From positions 1 to 17,749 of the forward strand of contig JAFGSU010000346.1 in the NCBI GenBank assembly GCA_016934435.1: a stretch of 17,749 bases of DNA. Direction: 5' to 3'. Each line of letters starts with the position of its first letter. Within the stretch, counting starts at the first letter, position 1. Below the pieces are notes generated by a model that searched no databases, was not told where the DNA came from, and worked only from the letters and a program-made list of their open reading frames with translations. Below, one piece after another: positions 6,023 to 14,940 of this stretch. Source of the stretch: Candidatus Zhuqueibacterota bacterium (GTDB lineage Bacteria > Zhuqueibacterota > Zhuqueibacteria > Residuimicrobiales > Residuimicrobiaceae). The translations under genes and the position numbers were made by a program.

Positions 6023-9000
6023 CTACGCGCCTCCGTTAAATGGCAATTCGGCGGTTATTCTGGTTCCGGCACGTTCGGCCGTTCCTACATTAAACCGCCC
6101 CCCCAGCAGTTCAATGCGTTCTTTCATTGTAATCAAGCCAAAGCCTGTTGTCTTGATCTGTTTTGAAAGTTCCTGATAGTTAAATCCCCGGCCATCGTCC
6201 AACACGGTGAGTACGACCATATCATCCGATACGGTTATCATCACCTCGATGTGGTGGGCGCGGGCGTGTTTCAAGATATTGGTAAAGGCCTCCTGGGTCA
6301 CCCGAAACAGGGCGGTTTCCTGGTCTTTGGATAAAAGATTGGATATATCTACGGTTTGAAAGCTGACGGGTATCCGCCATTTGTCCTCGAAATCGTGAAA
6401 ATAATCCTTTAAAGCCGAGACCAGGCCGAAATCATCCAGCAACGGCGGCCGCAGGGTATAACAGAGTGAGGAAGCGATGTTGATGGACTGTTTGATGGTC
6501 TGCTGCGCTTCCCGCAACGTCTGTGGCGGCGTCTCCCGGCTGTCCTTCAGCGCAGCGCTGATTTCCAGCTGTAAAGCGGTCAGGTACTGGCCGAGAGAAT
6601 CGTGTATCTCTCTGGATATGCGCGCGCGCTCCTCCTCCTGCACCTGTACCAGGCGTTTGGAAAGGCTTTTCAGGCGTTCATAAGTAATGGCCTGTTCGGT
6701 GACATCGATGTTGAGGCCCACCAGTCCGATGATTTCGCGCTCCCGGGTGCCCACCGGGCAGAGCAGGCAGGAATAATAAATCAAACCCTGTCCCATATCG
6801 ATTTCTAAAGATTCCTGCACGGTAATCTGGTTCTTAAGCACTCTTGTTCTCATCTTTTCAATGAAGCGATTGAAATGGGGATGAGATGCAGCTTCGGATG
6901 CTTTTTTCCCGACGACCTCCCCCCAATTCCGGATGAAGGCGCGGTTGGCTTCGCGATAATATCCGCTGGTATCCATACCGAACACCTCATAGGGGATACT
7001 GTCAAAAAGGGCGCGATATCGCGCTTCGCTGCGCTGCAACGCCTCGGCAATGATTTTCTGCTCCGTGATGTCCTTGACAAATCCCTCCATACCGATAACC
7101 ACACCGTCCCTCATCACCCGGCGCGCGTTGAATCCAAACCAGCGCGAGTCTCCATCCGCATTTTTGAGCTCGAACTCATCCCACTTGATGCCCCTCCCAC
7201 CCATGACTCTGGCGAATATTTTCCTCGCGCGCTGGCGCGAGTCCTCATCACAGGTGGCAAAAAAATCCTTATCTAGAAATTGCGCCCTTTTAATGTTGAT
7301 TATCTCTTGAAAGGCCTTGTTAACCTTTGTTACCTGGCTGTGTTTATCAAAAAAATAATAGCCATCCGGAGACCTTTCTATGATATCGCGAAAACGTTGT
7401 TCCGATTTCTGTAAAGCCAGAGCGGTCTCTTTAGCCTGAGTAATATCGCGCGCGACACCCAATATTTGTATTATTTCACCGTCTGCATTATATATCGGCG
7501 CCAACCAGGAGCCGAGCCACAGGGTCTGATCCGGAAAGGGCGTCTTATCCTCAGAGTAATAGGGTTTCCCCGTTTTTAGCACATGATCAATGGCCTTTTT
7601 CTGATGCGCGGATACTTCTGGCGGGAATAGCTCGCAGCGCTCTTTGCCCCGTAACTGCGCCGGCTCGACGTTGAATTGCATAGCAGCGAACTTGTTGGCG
7701 TATACCACCCGGTCATCGACATCGATGATGAAAATCATATCATTAGCGGTTTCCGCCAGGGTTCGATAGCGCTCTTCACTCTCGCGCAAGGCCTGTTCGG
7801 TTTTAGCATACTGGATAATTTCGTTCTCGCGTTCCTGCAACAAACGGGCATTCTCAATGGCAACCCCTATCTGATTTCCGATTCCGACCAGGACGTCCTC
7901 CGACAACACGCAGAGAGGGCGCTGCCCGCGATTGGCCAGGTTGATGGAACCCAGAGGCTGTCCTTTACAGGTTAATGGGATAATCAGGTAGGACGTTATG
8001 CCCACCCGTCGCAACGGAGGATAATGATCCAGATCATCTTCATGCCTGCCCCAGATGGGTCGAGCGGTGCGGATGGTCTTCAGCGTTAAAGGGAGGGAAG
8101 CTTCGGGCGGCAGCAAAACAGTCAGTTCCTTTTTAGTCAATCCACGACTCTTGACCAGACGTAATTGTGTGGAGGCGTTATCATAAAAAAACACGAAACC
8201 AAGGGAAGCATTGATCTGTTTCATGATACTTTTCAGAGTATCTGAGAGGATGGTGTCGAGCGCCAGCGTCTGATTACTCACATGAGCGAGACGATTCAGC
8301 ACCTGCAGCTCATCGGCTCGCTGCTGTAATAGCTGTTCATTATCCTTTAGTGGAGTGATATCCACCAGCGTAGCCACCACCATCTTTCGATCGTCCACTT
8401 TCACCAGTCGACTGATTATTTCCAGATGACGAGCCTCACCGTCACGAGTGATGATTTTGTGTTCATATTGTTCTGGCACTTTTTTGCCCATCAGGCGGCG
8501 TTGCGCATTTTGCCACAGTTTGATGTTCTCGCTATACTGTTTTAGCTGCGCGTCCAGGCCTCGCGTGCCGGGCGGGATCGGCTGGCCCAGCATCCTTTGC
8601 GCTGCCGGATTGGTGTATATAAATTTGTCTTTGTCCATTACAATGATGCCGACGTCCACTTTATCAAACAATTCGGAAAAAATCTTGCGCGAAGCTTCCG
8701 CCTCATGCTCTTTTTTCTTGATCTCGGTGACGTCGCGAAAAATCGCCAGCATGCCGAGGTAGTGTCCCCGGGTGACGAGGGGAAAAAAGGTGCTCTCAAT
8801 CCATCTTTCATTCTCCGCCTTAAAAATAGAGAGCTTGTGCCCGTGCTTGCCCTGCCGGGCAAGATGAAACGGTTTTGTTATCGTTTGATAAAAAGATTTT
8901 TTACAGATGCTCTGGAGCGGGCGATTGAGCAGGCGGCCTTTTTTAAAAATGCGGTGGTCGTTGCAGACTTTATTGTGAAATTGCACCCGATCGGCGCCAT

Positions 9001-9439
9001 CCAGCACCAGAATGGCATCTTCGGCGTTGTGCGGCGATTGGGTCAACACGGATAGGAGCATCTGCAGGTTTTGATCCGACAGTTGATCCGCAAAGAAATG
9101 CCAGAGGAATCGTTTTTCTTGGCGGCGGCCGCTTATTTTACGCACACTGCCGCGAAACCATCGGGCGCCATTTCCCCCGGGCAGAAAGAGCGCAAACTCG
9201 TACTGCGTCACCGTCAGTGGCAGCATTTGCTGCAACGACCGGCGCGACGGCGCCGGCCAGAGGCTGTACAATAACCGGTTTTCGATCTGCTCGATCGATT
9301 TATCCAGCAGGCGCGCAAAAGCACGATTGGCTGTAATAATCCTGCCATTACGATCGGTCAGACAGATAGGAAAAGGAGACTGCATGAAACAATCCTGCGC
9401 CTCGCTCTCCTTTCCCTGTCTCTTGTTGTTGTCATCCAT
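6023..9439 (-). CDS. Soluble multi-PAS/GAF sensor histidine kinase
   Basis: This 1138-residue NarX/DegS-type kinase has no membrane segment and so should sense in the cytoplasm. Domains in order are PAS (about 15-118), PAS (130-240), PAS (250-365), GAF (380-535), PAS (552-670), PAS (675-795), PAS (800-920), HisKA_3 dimerisation (930-1000) and HATPase (1045-1138). The phospho-acceptor is H946 in REIHDSLGQ. The N box lies at EAFTNILKHA (N1054), the G boxes at DDGRG (1081-1085) and GFGLITMKERI. 'VARDITQAK', 'VKDITEQK' and 'IDVTEQA' mark the ends of successive PAS modules. It passes phosphate to the regulator encoded one nucleotide downstream. Ligands of the six PAS and one GAF modules cannot be named: no haem- or flavin-binding signature is evident. 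ATG at 9439 has only a weak AAGAG ribosome binding site. Confidence 0.95.
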   Translation of the reverse strand: MDDNNKRQGKESEAQDCFMQSPFPICLTDRNGRIITANRAFARLLDKSIEQIENRLLYSLWPAPSRRSLQQMLPLTVTQYEFALFLPGGNGARWFRGSVRKISGRRQEKRFLWHFFADQLSDQNLQMLLSVLTQSPHNAEDAILVLDGADRVQFHNKVCNDHRIFKKGRLLNRPLQSICKKSFYQTITKPFHLARQGKHGHKLSIFKAENERWIESTFFPLVTRGHYLGMLAIFRDVTEIKKKEHEAEASRKIFSELFDKVDVGIIVMDKDKFIYTNPAAQRMLGQPIPPGTRGLDAQLKQYSENIKLWQNAQRRLMGKKVPEQYEHKIITRDGEARHLEIISRLVKVDDRKMVVATLVDITPLKDNEQLLQQRADELQVLNRLAHVSNQTLALDTILSDTLKSIMKQINASLGFVFFYDNASTQLRLVKSRGLTKKELTVLLPPEASLPLTLKTIRTARPIWGRHEDDLDHYPPLRRVGITSYLIIPLTCKGQPLGSINLANRGQRPLCVLSEDVLVGIGNQIGVAIENARLLQERENEIIQYAKTEQALRESEERYRTLAETANDMIFIIDVDDRVVYANKFAAMQFNVEPAQLRGKERCELFPPEVSAHQKKAIDHVLKTGKPYYSEDKTPFPDQTLWLGSWLAPIYNADGEIIQILGVARDITQAKETALALQKSEQRFRDIIERSPDGYYFFDKHSQVTKVNKAFQEIINIKRAQFLDKDFFATCDEDSRQRARKIFARVMGGRGIKWDEFELKNADGDSRWFGFNARRVMRDGVVIGMEGFVKDITEQKIIAEALQRSEARYRALFDSIPYEVFGMDTSGYYREANRAFIRNWGEVVGKKASEAASHPHFNRFIEKMRTRVLKNQITVQESLEIDMGQGLIYYSCLLCPVGTREREIIGLVGLNIDVTEQAITYERLKSLSKRLVQVQEEERARISREIHDSLGQYLTALQLEISAALKDSRETPPQTLREAQQTIKQSINIASSLCYTLRPPLLDDFGLVSALKDYFHDFEDKWRIPVSFQTVDISNLLSKDQETALFRVTQEAFTNILKHARAHHIEVMITVSDDMVVLTVLDDGRGFNYQELSKQIKTTGFGLITMKERIELLGGRFNVGTAERAGTRITAELPFNGGA

Positions 9440-9501
9440 GGTTACACTCTTTTAAAGCTGATTTTTCGTTGTGCTGATCAGCGGCTGTTCACGACCCATT
9501 T

Positions 9502-9587
9502 CACCGATTCGGTGCCTGCATGTTAATTAAGTAATCCTGTGGGTGGCACATTTTCAATTCAGTTCACGGGTTAACACCGAATCTTGG
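9502..9587 (+). repeat. 86-nt dispersed repeat, copy A
   Basis: This copy aligns without gaps to copies B and C. It has the intact CACCGATTCGGTG palindrome and the conserved CTGTGGGTGGCA, but a weaker central hairpin (CATGTTA / TAATCC). It lies 63 nt upstream of the kinase start, oriented away from it. The region 9440-9845 otherwise holds only copy B, AT-rich sequence and the terminator at 9775-9820. Confidence 0.8.
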
Positions 9588-9648
9588 AAATTCAACCCAC
9601 TCAATATAATTTCATAAAACATAAGGTAAATTGCAAGGAATTTTGAAA

Positions 9649-9734
9649 CGCCGATTCGGTGCCCACAGGTTAAAATAGTAACCTTGTGGGTGGCAGGTTA
9701 TCCGTTTCGTTCACAGGTTACTATAGAATTTAGG
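9649..9734 (+). repeat. 86-nt dispersed repeat, copy B
   Basis: This is a direct repeat of copy A, starting 147 nt after A starts. Its first 47 nt differ from copy C at only five positions. The central hairpin is strong (CCCACAGGTTA ... TAACCTTGTGGG, one bulge). The first palindrome carries one change (CGCCGATTCGGTG). Confidence 0.8.
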
Positions 9735-9774
9735 TGAAATACTCGGGACAACCAAACAAAAAATACCATGATAA

Positions 9775-9820
9775 ATAAAAAAACCGGTCGCCTGCGAAAA
9801 AGGCAGGAGCGACCGGTTAT
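9775..9820 (-). terminator. Intrinsic terminator of the S74-type surface protein gene
   Basis: On the minus strand AACCGGTCGCTCCTGC pairs with GCAGGCGACCGGTT (one bulge), with a CTTTTTC loop and seven Ts after the stem. It starts about 28 nt after the stop codon of the surface protein gene. Confidence 0.85.
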
Positions 9821-9845
9821 AACAGCGCTTTCAAGCGTGCAACGA

Positions 9846-11927
9846 TTACCGGCTGCGAAGTTCCTCGATTTCGGCCTTCATGGTCTTGATCATTTCCAGC
9901 AGATAAATGGATATCTTGTCGTAGCTGATACTCTGCGGCTGGCCGTTTTCATAATTGACCAGGTCTTTGAGACCGAGACGGTCGAATTCTTCGGCTAAAT
10001 AACCGATGCTGCGTTGTTTGGTTTGTTTATAAGTGAATGAAATAGGCTGCGCGTTCAAAATATTCTCGAAACGGCTCTGCAACGGTTCGATGTTTTCTTT
10101 GAATCGTTCGGATGAATTGTGAATGAGCAATTGTCCGCCGCTTATGACCACACCAGTGCCCGTGCCCGAGGCCAGATTCGCATAAATTGAACCGTTCACA
10201 TCCAGGCGGCCGCGCGGTAGAGCCGTGCCGATGCCGACACGGGGCGCCGCTGGCGATTCTTCCGCTCCGGTGGTGATGGCAATGCCAAGGCGGGAATCGG
10301 TGTCCCAATACCTATGAAAACCGATATGCAGCGCATGTTCCTGCTGACTCATACCGGTTCGCCTTTTATGGCCAAGATACCATATTTGCTCGTTGTCCAG
10401 ATTGTTATCATAGAGATTGAGTACCGAATACGTATGATTCTCTGCAGGATCATCGCCCGACACGTTGATATGCGCCGGAAAGGATGCATAACTCAGAGTC
10501 AGCCATCCATTCTCGATCAATGCAGCCCCATCTTTAACATGGAATTTCGAAGTGGGGGTGTCCGTGCCGATGCCGACTCGCTGGTTGGTTGCATCAACGT
10601 TTACTATCGAAGCGCCGCCGGCGTTCTGCAGCTGAATCGCCGTGGTCGAGTTGCTGTTGGGTCGGATGGCCACCGTGCCGGCATCGGCACGGGAATAGAC
10701 CGGCGACTGGAAGGAGGTGTTGGCCCTGCCGGTACCGCTGATGCGGAAACCGGCCGTCTGATTGGCAGCCGTCTGATTCCAGATGTAATCGCCGTCTCCG
10801 GAAGGTAATCCCATGACATATAATTGGTCGGATCCATTAATGCCGATGGTGGCGTTATCGACATTGACGCTGACCACATCAACACCCACCGAAATGCCCG
10901 CGCCATCGCCGACATTTAACGTAACGGTTCCACCACTCCCTCCACCCGACAGGCCCGTACCGGCTGTAACGCCGCGAATATCGCCGGTTATATCCAGCGT
11001 CGTTGTACCGGCGCGAAAATAAAGACGATTATCCGCTGAAGCGTGCCACAGGTCTCCCGTGTTAAGGGTGGTGGGCGTTGATCCTGCCCTGATTCTCAAA
11101 GAAGATAGAGTGGAAGTAGCGCCGTTCAAATCGAGTTGGGCCGTAGGTGAATTGGTGCCGATGCCGACTTTGGTGCGAGCGGTATTGGCATACATAACAT
11201 CACTCGGTGAGGTCGGCATCGTCCAGTCATCGTCGCCTCCACTGCCGCCGGTATTATCCTGCTGCCAGGAAACCGTCCCGCTGCCGTTGGTCTTGAGAAC
11301 ATAGCCGGCGGACCCATCGGCAGTGGGGAAAGTGTATTGACCGTTGATATTCAGGCTGTTGACCCTCGCTGATCCGGCAACATAGAGCTTGTAACTACCC
11401 GGATTGGTAATGCCAAAGCCCACATTGCCTTCCACGATCAATCCGCTTGCCGGCACCTGCATGCCGTCGCCATACGTTGATCCGATCGCAGCGCCTCCTT
11501 TAACGCTCAGGCTGCTGAGGGGTTTGGTGGTGCCGATGCCCAAACCATAGCTGGTCAGTCGCACCGATTCGCTCCAGCCGCCGATTTCATTTTGGGTAGC
11601 GAGGGCCAGATAACCATAAGGTACAGTCGTTCTCTGTTTGCCCGCGACCAGATAGGCGGCTTCGTAATTGCTGTCATCGTTCAACAACAATTGCACATGG
11701 TCGGGCGCGGATAGAGGCGCATCCAAATTGGGCGCCGCGTCCGGTCCAATTCTTATGGTGGGCTTGATCGTTAACCACGCAGCCGGATCCGAAGTGCCGA
11801 TACCCATTTTCCCTTCCTCTGTGATCCTGACTAACTCCGTATTGGTCGAGTTTTTAACGATCATCTGCGCCCAGACACAGGAAGTGAGAATAAGAACAAA
11901 TGATAGCATCCTGTTCAAATAATACAT
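9846..11927 (-). CDS. Secreted tail-fibre-like protein with C-terminal S74 chaperone domain
   Basis: This 693-residue protein starts with a signal peptide (MYYLNRMLSFVLILTSCVWAQ). At least six 'GIGT..P...L.V.G' modules follow (for example MGIGTSDPAAWLTI, VGIGTDTPTSKFHV, VGIGTALPRGRLDV), between glycine-, serine- and threonine-rich beta segments as in trimeric fibre proteins. The last 90 residues (SSERFKENIEPL, GYLAEEFDRLGL, YDKISIYLLEMIKTMKAEIEEL) match the peptidase S74/endosialidase intramolecular chaperone. That domain trimerises the fibre and then usually cuts itself off, and the serine in the SSERFKENI motif is the likely nucleophile. It should form a surface or extracellular trimer. AGGAGGG lies very close to ATG 11927, and M7 could be an alternative start. 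It is divergent from a broken relative at 12564. Confidence 0.85.
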   Translation of the reverse strand: MYYLNRMLSFVLILTSCVWAQMIVKNSTNTELVRITEEGKMGIGTSDPAAWLTIKPTIRIGPDAAPNLDAPLSAPDHVQLLLNDDSNYEAAYLVAGKQRTTVPYGYLALATQNEIGGWSESVRLTSYGLGIGTTKPLSSLSVKGGAAIGSTYGDGMQVPASGLIVEGNVGFGITNPGSYKLYVAGSARVNSLNINGQYTFPTADGSAGYVLKTNGSGTVSWQQDNTGGSGGDDDWTMPTSPSDVMYANTARTKVGIGTNSPTAQLDLNGATSTLSSLRIRAGSTPTTLNTGDLWHASADNRLYFRAGTTTLDITGDIRGVTAGTGLSGGGSGGTVTLNVGDGAGISVGVDVVSVNVDNATIGINGSDQLYVMGLPSGDGDYIWNQTAANQTAGFRISGTGRANTSFQSPVYSRADAGTVAIRPNSNSTTAIQLQNAGGASIVNVDATNQRVGIGTDTPTSKFHVKDGAALIENGWLTLSYASFPAHINVSGDDPAENHTYSVLNLYDNNLDNEQIWYLGHKRRTGMSQQEHALHIGFHRYWDTDSRLGIAITTGAEESPAAPRVGIGTALPRGRLDVNGSIYANLASGTGTGVVISGGQLLIHNSSERFKENIEPLQSRFENILNAQPISFTYKQTKQRSIGYLAEEFDRLGLKDLVNYENGQPQSISYDKISIYLLEMIKTMKAEIEELRSR

Positions 11928-12563
11928 AATCCCTCCTGCACTATAATTTGTGAGTTTTACTTCCAGAATTGTACATCTATAGTGTCATTGATGAGTGACA
12001 TGCCCTTGTAGAAATTATGACACTGTATAAACATTGATAAATTTGTTTTCATGATCCAAAGGGATTCTCAAAAAAATTGCCTATTTAAAACATTAAATCT
12101 TATTTTATCAATTAATTAGAACAAATGCTTTTTATCCCGCATGAGAGGAAATCAGCAGCATCAAATCTGATTCAGGCGCGCGGATGTTTTAGTCCTTTTA
12201 CGACTTGATACAAGCAAAATATATGCCAGAGTTTTTGAATATTTTTTACACAGGCAGAGAGCTTAACATATTATAATTCATAACTATAAAAAGCAACAAA
12301 ATTAGCAGGACAGAGCGCCCCTTGTTCGATTTATATAAATACGATGGCAAATTAGGTCATTTGACCAGGTTATGGTGAAATGACGAGACCTCTGAAATAG
12401 TCTTTTGTTTTTTATTTTTACAATGATTTGATTATTTTATACTTGAATATCCATCACTTTTTGGTCTAATATTTTCGATGCAAGTGATGTGATGATACAG
12501 CGCTGAATGGAATATTATTTTCAAAGGGAACAATTGAATACTAAAGGTAAAATGGGAGGCGTT
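11928..12563. promoter_or_regulatory. AT-rich shared intergenic region with TGTCA/TGACA repeats
   Basis: About 640 bp separate two divergent surface protein genes and hold no credible gene. Near the minus-strand gene, AGTGTCAT (11981-11988) and ATGACACT (12017-12024) form an inverted repeat, with another TGACA at 11996-12000; a TATAGA-like -10 box touches it. Nearer the other gene GTCATTT (12356-12362) and AAATGAC (12378-12384) form a second inverted repeat with the same TCA/TGA core. These could be operators for one regulator acting on both genes. The plus-strand gene has GGGAGG just before its ATG. Confidence 0.3.
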
Positions 12564-13371
12564 ATGTACAAAACATTACTGGTAACGATTTTTTTGCTCG
12601 CCTTGCTGGTATTCTCGGCGGCGGCACAGATGCAGGTGAAAAACAGTGCCGATGATGTAGTCATGCACATTACCCAGACGGGCAATGTCGGAGTCGGCCT
12701 TGCCAATACCAATCCAACTCAGACCCTTTCGGTGGCAGGGACGATGGGTATCAAAGAAGGAGGAACAAGTCCGACTTTATAGCATTTTTCAAGGAGGAAA
12801 TCAATCCGCAAATGCCACTTATACCTTACCAACCGGCGTTCCATCAGCAGTGGCCTTTTTAAAATCCAATGCATCCGGTGTGATGAGTTGGGATGAAACG
12901 ACTTATTCTCCATCCAACCATACCCATGCCGTCTTGAGTCAGGGTACAGGTATTGTTGCATTTTCTTATAATGGAAGCGCGGCCCGGACTGTCTCTTTAA
13001 CCAATACGGGCGTCGTAGCCGGTAGTTATGCCAACGCTTCCATAACGGTCGACGCTCAAGGTCGACTCACCGCCGCCTCGAGTGGCACCGGCGGCGCAGC
13101 CTATTTAGCGGGGAATGACATCGATTTTCGCGTGTCCGGCAGCAATACTTATATAGACATCGAACCGGTGCTGAACAGTGTTACGACCATCACTCGCGCC
13201 GGTGGTGATCTCACCTTGTCCACCACAAGCTCCGGGGATATTGTCTTGTCACCGGTGAGCGGTGTCGGCTTCGGCACGGCTGCTCCCACGGCTAATGCCC
13301 TTGAAATCGCCAGCGGTAAATCCCTGGTCATCAATGGCGCCGGCGGCAAATTCACCATCACGGCCAATTAA
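12564..13371 (+). pseudogene. Frameshifted secreted surface protein related to the S74-type neighbour
   Basis: The first frame starts at ATG 12564 (GGGAGG 4 nt upstream) with a signal peptide (MYKTLLVTIFLLALLVFSAAAQ). It then reads MQVKNSADDVV...VGVGLANTNP, which parallels the start of the 9846-11927 protein, and stops with TAG at about 12780 after GGTSPTL. The family-like continuation (YSIFQGGNQSANATYTLPT to the end at 13371) is in another frame. Adding back TA at TTATAGC would give P-T-L-Y-S and join the frames, so a 2-nt loss in a short TA repeat is the simplest cause. The second part has fibre-like segments (SPSNHTHAVLSQGTG, ITVDAQGRLTAASSG, VGFGTAAPTANALEI) but no S74 chaperone end. It may be a true pseudogene, a phase-variable gene or an assembly error. 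Confidence 0.8.
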
Positions 13372-13397
13372 TTGGTGCTTAATATCCTTACTCATTC

Positions 13398-13424
13398 AAG
13401 GTGGGCTTTCGGCCCACCTTTTTT
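13398..13424 (+). terminator. Intrinsic terminator of the frameshifted surface gene
   Basis: AAGGTGGGC and GGCCCACCTT form a stem around a TTTC loop, followed by a run of Ts, 27 nt after the stop codon. Its quality shows that this transcription unit was functional until recently. Confidence 0.9.
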
Positions 13425-13485
13425 ATGTCGCATTAAGAATGTTTGTACTCATTAATGGCTTAGGCTGATTTTACTCATCTAAATC

Positions 13486-14796
13486 TCAATTAAAGCGAAA
13501 AATATCTTTATTCCTCATGATGACGGTACAGGGATTCATACTGTTGCAGAGCATATAAAAATTCGGCCTTGCCCCTCTGAACAGGGCGCAGGCAAAGAAT
13601 CCGGCCATGCTATAAGAGAGCACCGTCGAAATGGCGGCCCCTCGGATTCCCAACGCTGGTATGAGCCACAGGTTGAACAAGATATTGCCGACGGCGCCCG
13701 TCACATTAATCAGCAAAAGTGTTTTTTGTCGATTCTCGACCAGAAAATAGCGGCTGCCGGCGCTGGTCATGAAAACAAACAGCAGCGCCCAGCCGTGCCA
13801 GCGCAGCACTCCCGCCGCCGGAGCGTAGGCTGCGCCATACAGCAGCGTGACAAAATGCGGAACCAGCAAAGCCACAAATAGTGCTAACAACAAGCCCAAC
13901 CAGACCATCAGATCATAAAATCGCTGCAAGCGTTCTTTATACAAATCCTCGCCATATGACTTGGCATTGATAATCGCGGGATAAAACGTGCTGGTGAGCG
14001 CAAAAGGGATGAAATAGAGGGCCTCGCTGATGCGCACTGCCGCGGCATACTGGCCTACGGCTGCGGCATCGAGCATACGCTTGAGCATCACCTGGTCGAT
14101 TTTCAGATAAACCGCCACTGCCAAACCGGTCAACAGCAGCGGCCACGATTGCCGCAGCAGCGTCTTTGCCCGTTCCATGTCGAATCGGTTGAAAAAAGAG
14201 GGCAATCGCAACCGGCGATAATTCAGCCACAGCGCCGAGGCCAACAAGACGTTTTCAGCGAAAATCAATCCGGCGAAATAAATCAATGGCGCTTTGAGCG
14301 TGATCAGGACAATCTTCATCGCCGACGAAAACAGCAGTGTGATCATCTTGGCCTGAACGGAATAGCGCGCCGCCACCTGAGATTGAAAGTACGCATCCAC
14401 GACGTTCATGGACTGCAGAACCAGTCCGGCGCATATCAAAAGCACGAGTCCGTTCAGGATCGGATTGCGGCCGAACAGGAGCTGCAACCCGGTCAGTGAT
14501 AAGAACAGGCACAGGCTGGCCGTCCCTTTGAGCACGAATGCAGTGCCCAGCCATTTAGTTTGGTCCTGCGGATGCTGCACCAGTTCTCGTATTAGGATCG
14601 GCTCCAGCCCTAACGCCGCCAGCGGCGAGGCCAGGGCCACGACGCTGAGGGCATAGTTGAGCAGACCGAAATTAGCCGGCTGCAGATAACGCGCCACATA
14701 TAAATTGACCACAAATGCCAGCGTCAGCTGCAACGCCCGCTCGGCGAAAAGCCATCCGGTGTTACCCAGATATAGTTTAAACAAATTCCGCTGCAT
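13486..14796 (-). CDS. Polysaccharide flippase (Wzx/MATE-like)
   Basis: This 436-residue protein has twelve or more hydrophobic helices. It opens with a family-typical segment (NTGWLFAERALQLTLAFVVN, then YVARYLQPANFGLLNYALS), and later has a basic loop and a DQVMLKRMLDAAAVGQYAAA segment typical of PST/Wzx flippases. Such proteins move lipid-linked oligosaccharides across the inner membrane for O-antigen, capsule or teichuronate-like polymers. Length is normal and no frame defect is seen. The ATG at 14796 lacks a clear ribosome binding site. No glycosyltransferases or polymerase lie next to it, so it is either an isolated member or part of a cluster outside the window. The very end (SMNPCTVIMRNKDIFRFN) is unlike the rest and may be poorly conserved. 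Confidence 0.88.
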   Translation of the reverse strand: MQRNLFKLYLGNTGWLFAERALQLTLAFVVNLYVARYLQPANFGLLNYALSVVALASPLAALGLEPILIRELVQHPQDQTKWLGTAFVLKGTASLCLFLSLTGLQLLFGRNPILNGLVLLICAGLVLQSMNVVDAYFQSQVAARYSVQAKMITLLFSSAMKIVLITLKAPLIYFAGLIFAENVLLASALWLNYRRLRLPSFFNRFDMERAKTLLRQSWPLLLTGLAVAVYLKIDQVMLKRMLDAAAVGQYAAAVRISEALYFIPFALTSTFYPAIINAKSYGEDLYKERLQRFYDLMVWLGLLLALFVALLVPHFVTLLYGAAYAPAAGVLRWHGWALLFVFMTSAGSRYFLVENRQKTLLLINVTGAVGNILFNLWLIPALGIRGAAISTVLSYSMAGFFACALFRGARPNFYMLCNSMNPCTVIMRNKDIFRFN

Positions 14797-14857
14797 CGAT
14801 TTTTTCGGTTTGCTGGTGCAGGCGATTTATTAAGAATTTATATTTCACCACACGGAA

Positions 14858-14929
14858 GGCGGACATTCCTGTCCGCCCCGTTTGGAAATTTGCCCTACAA
14901 GCCTAAGGGGCGGGTTGGAAAACCCGCCC
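14858..14929. repeat. Pair of GC-rich REP-like hairpins
   Basis: Two perfect hairpins lie 30 nt apart: GGCGGACA-TTCC-TGTCCGCC (14858-14877) and GGGCGGGTT-GGAA-AACCCGCCC (14908-14929). Both have four-base loops and GGCGG-type arms. They sit between ada and the flippase gene and start 11 nt after the ada stop. Neither has a T tract, so they look more like repetitive extragenic palindromes than terminators, though they could stabilise the ada transcript end. Confidence 0.7.
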
Positions 14930-14940
14930 TCCGGATAGCT

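Noticed and set aside
9502..9734. CRISPR array or integron attC sites
   Set aside because: There are only two neighbouring copies with 61 nt between them, a third is 8 kb away in the other orientation, and the attC consensus boxes are incomplete. No cas or integrase gene is present.
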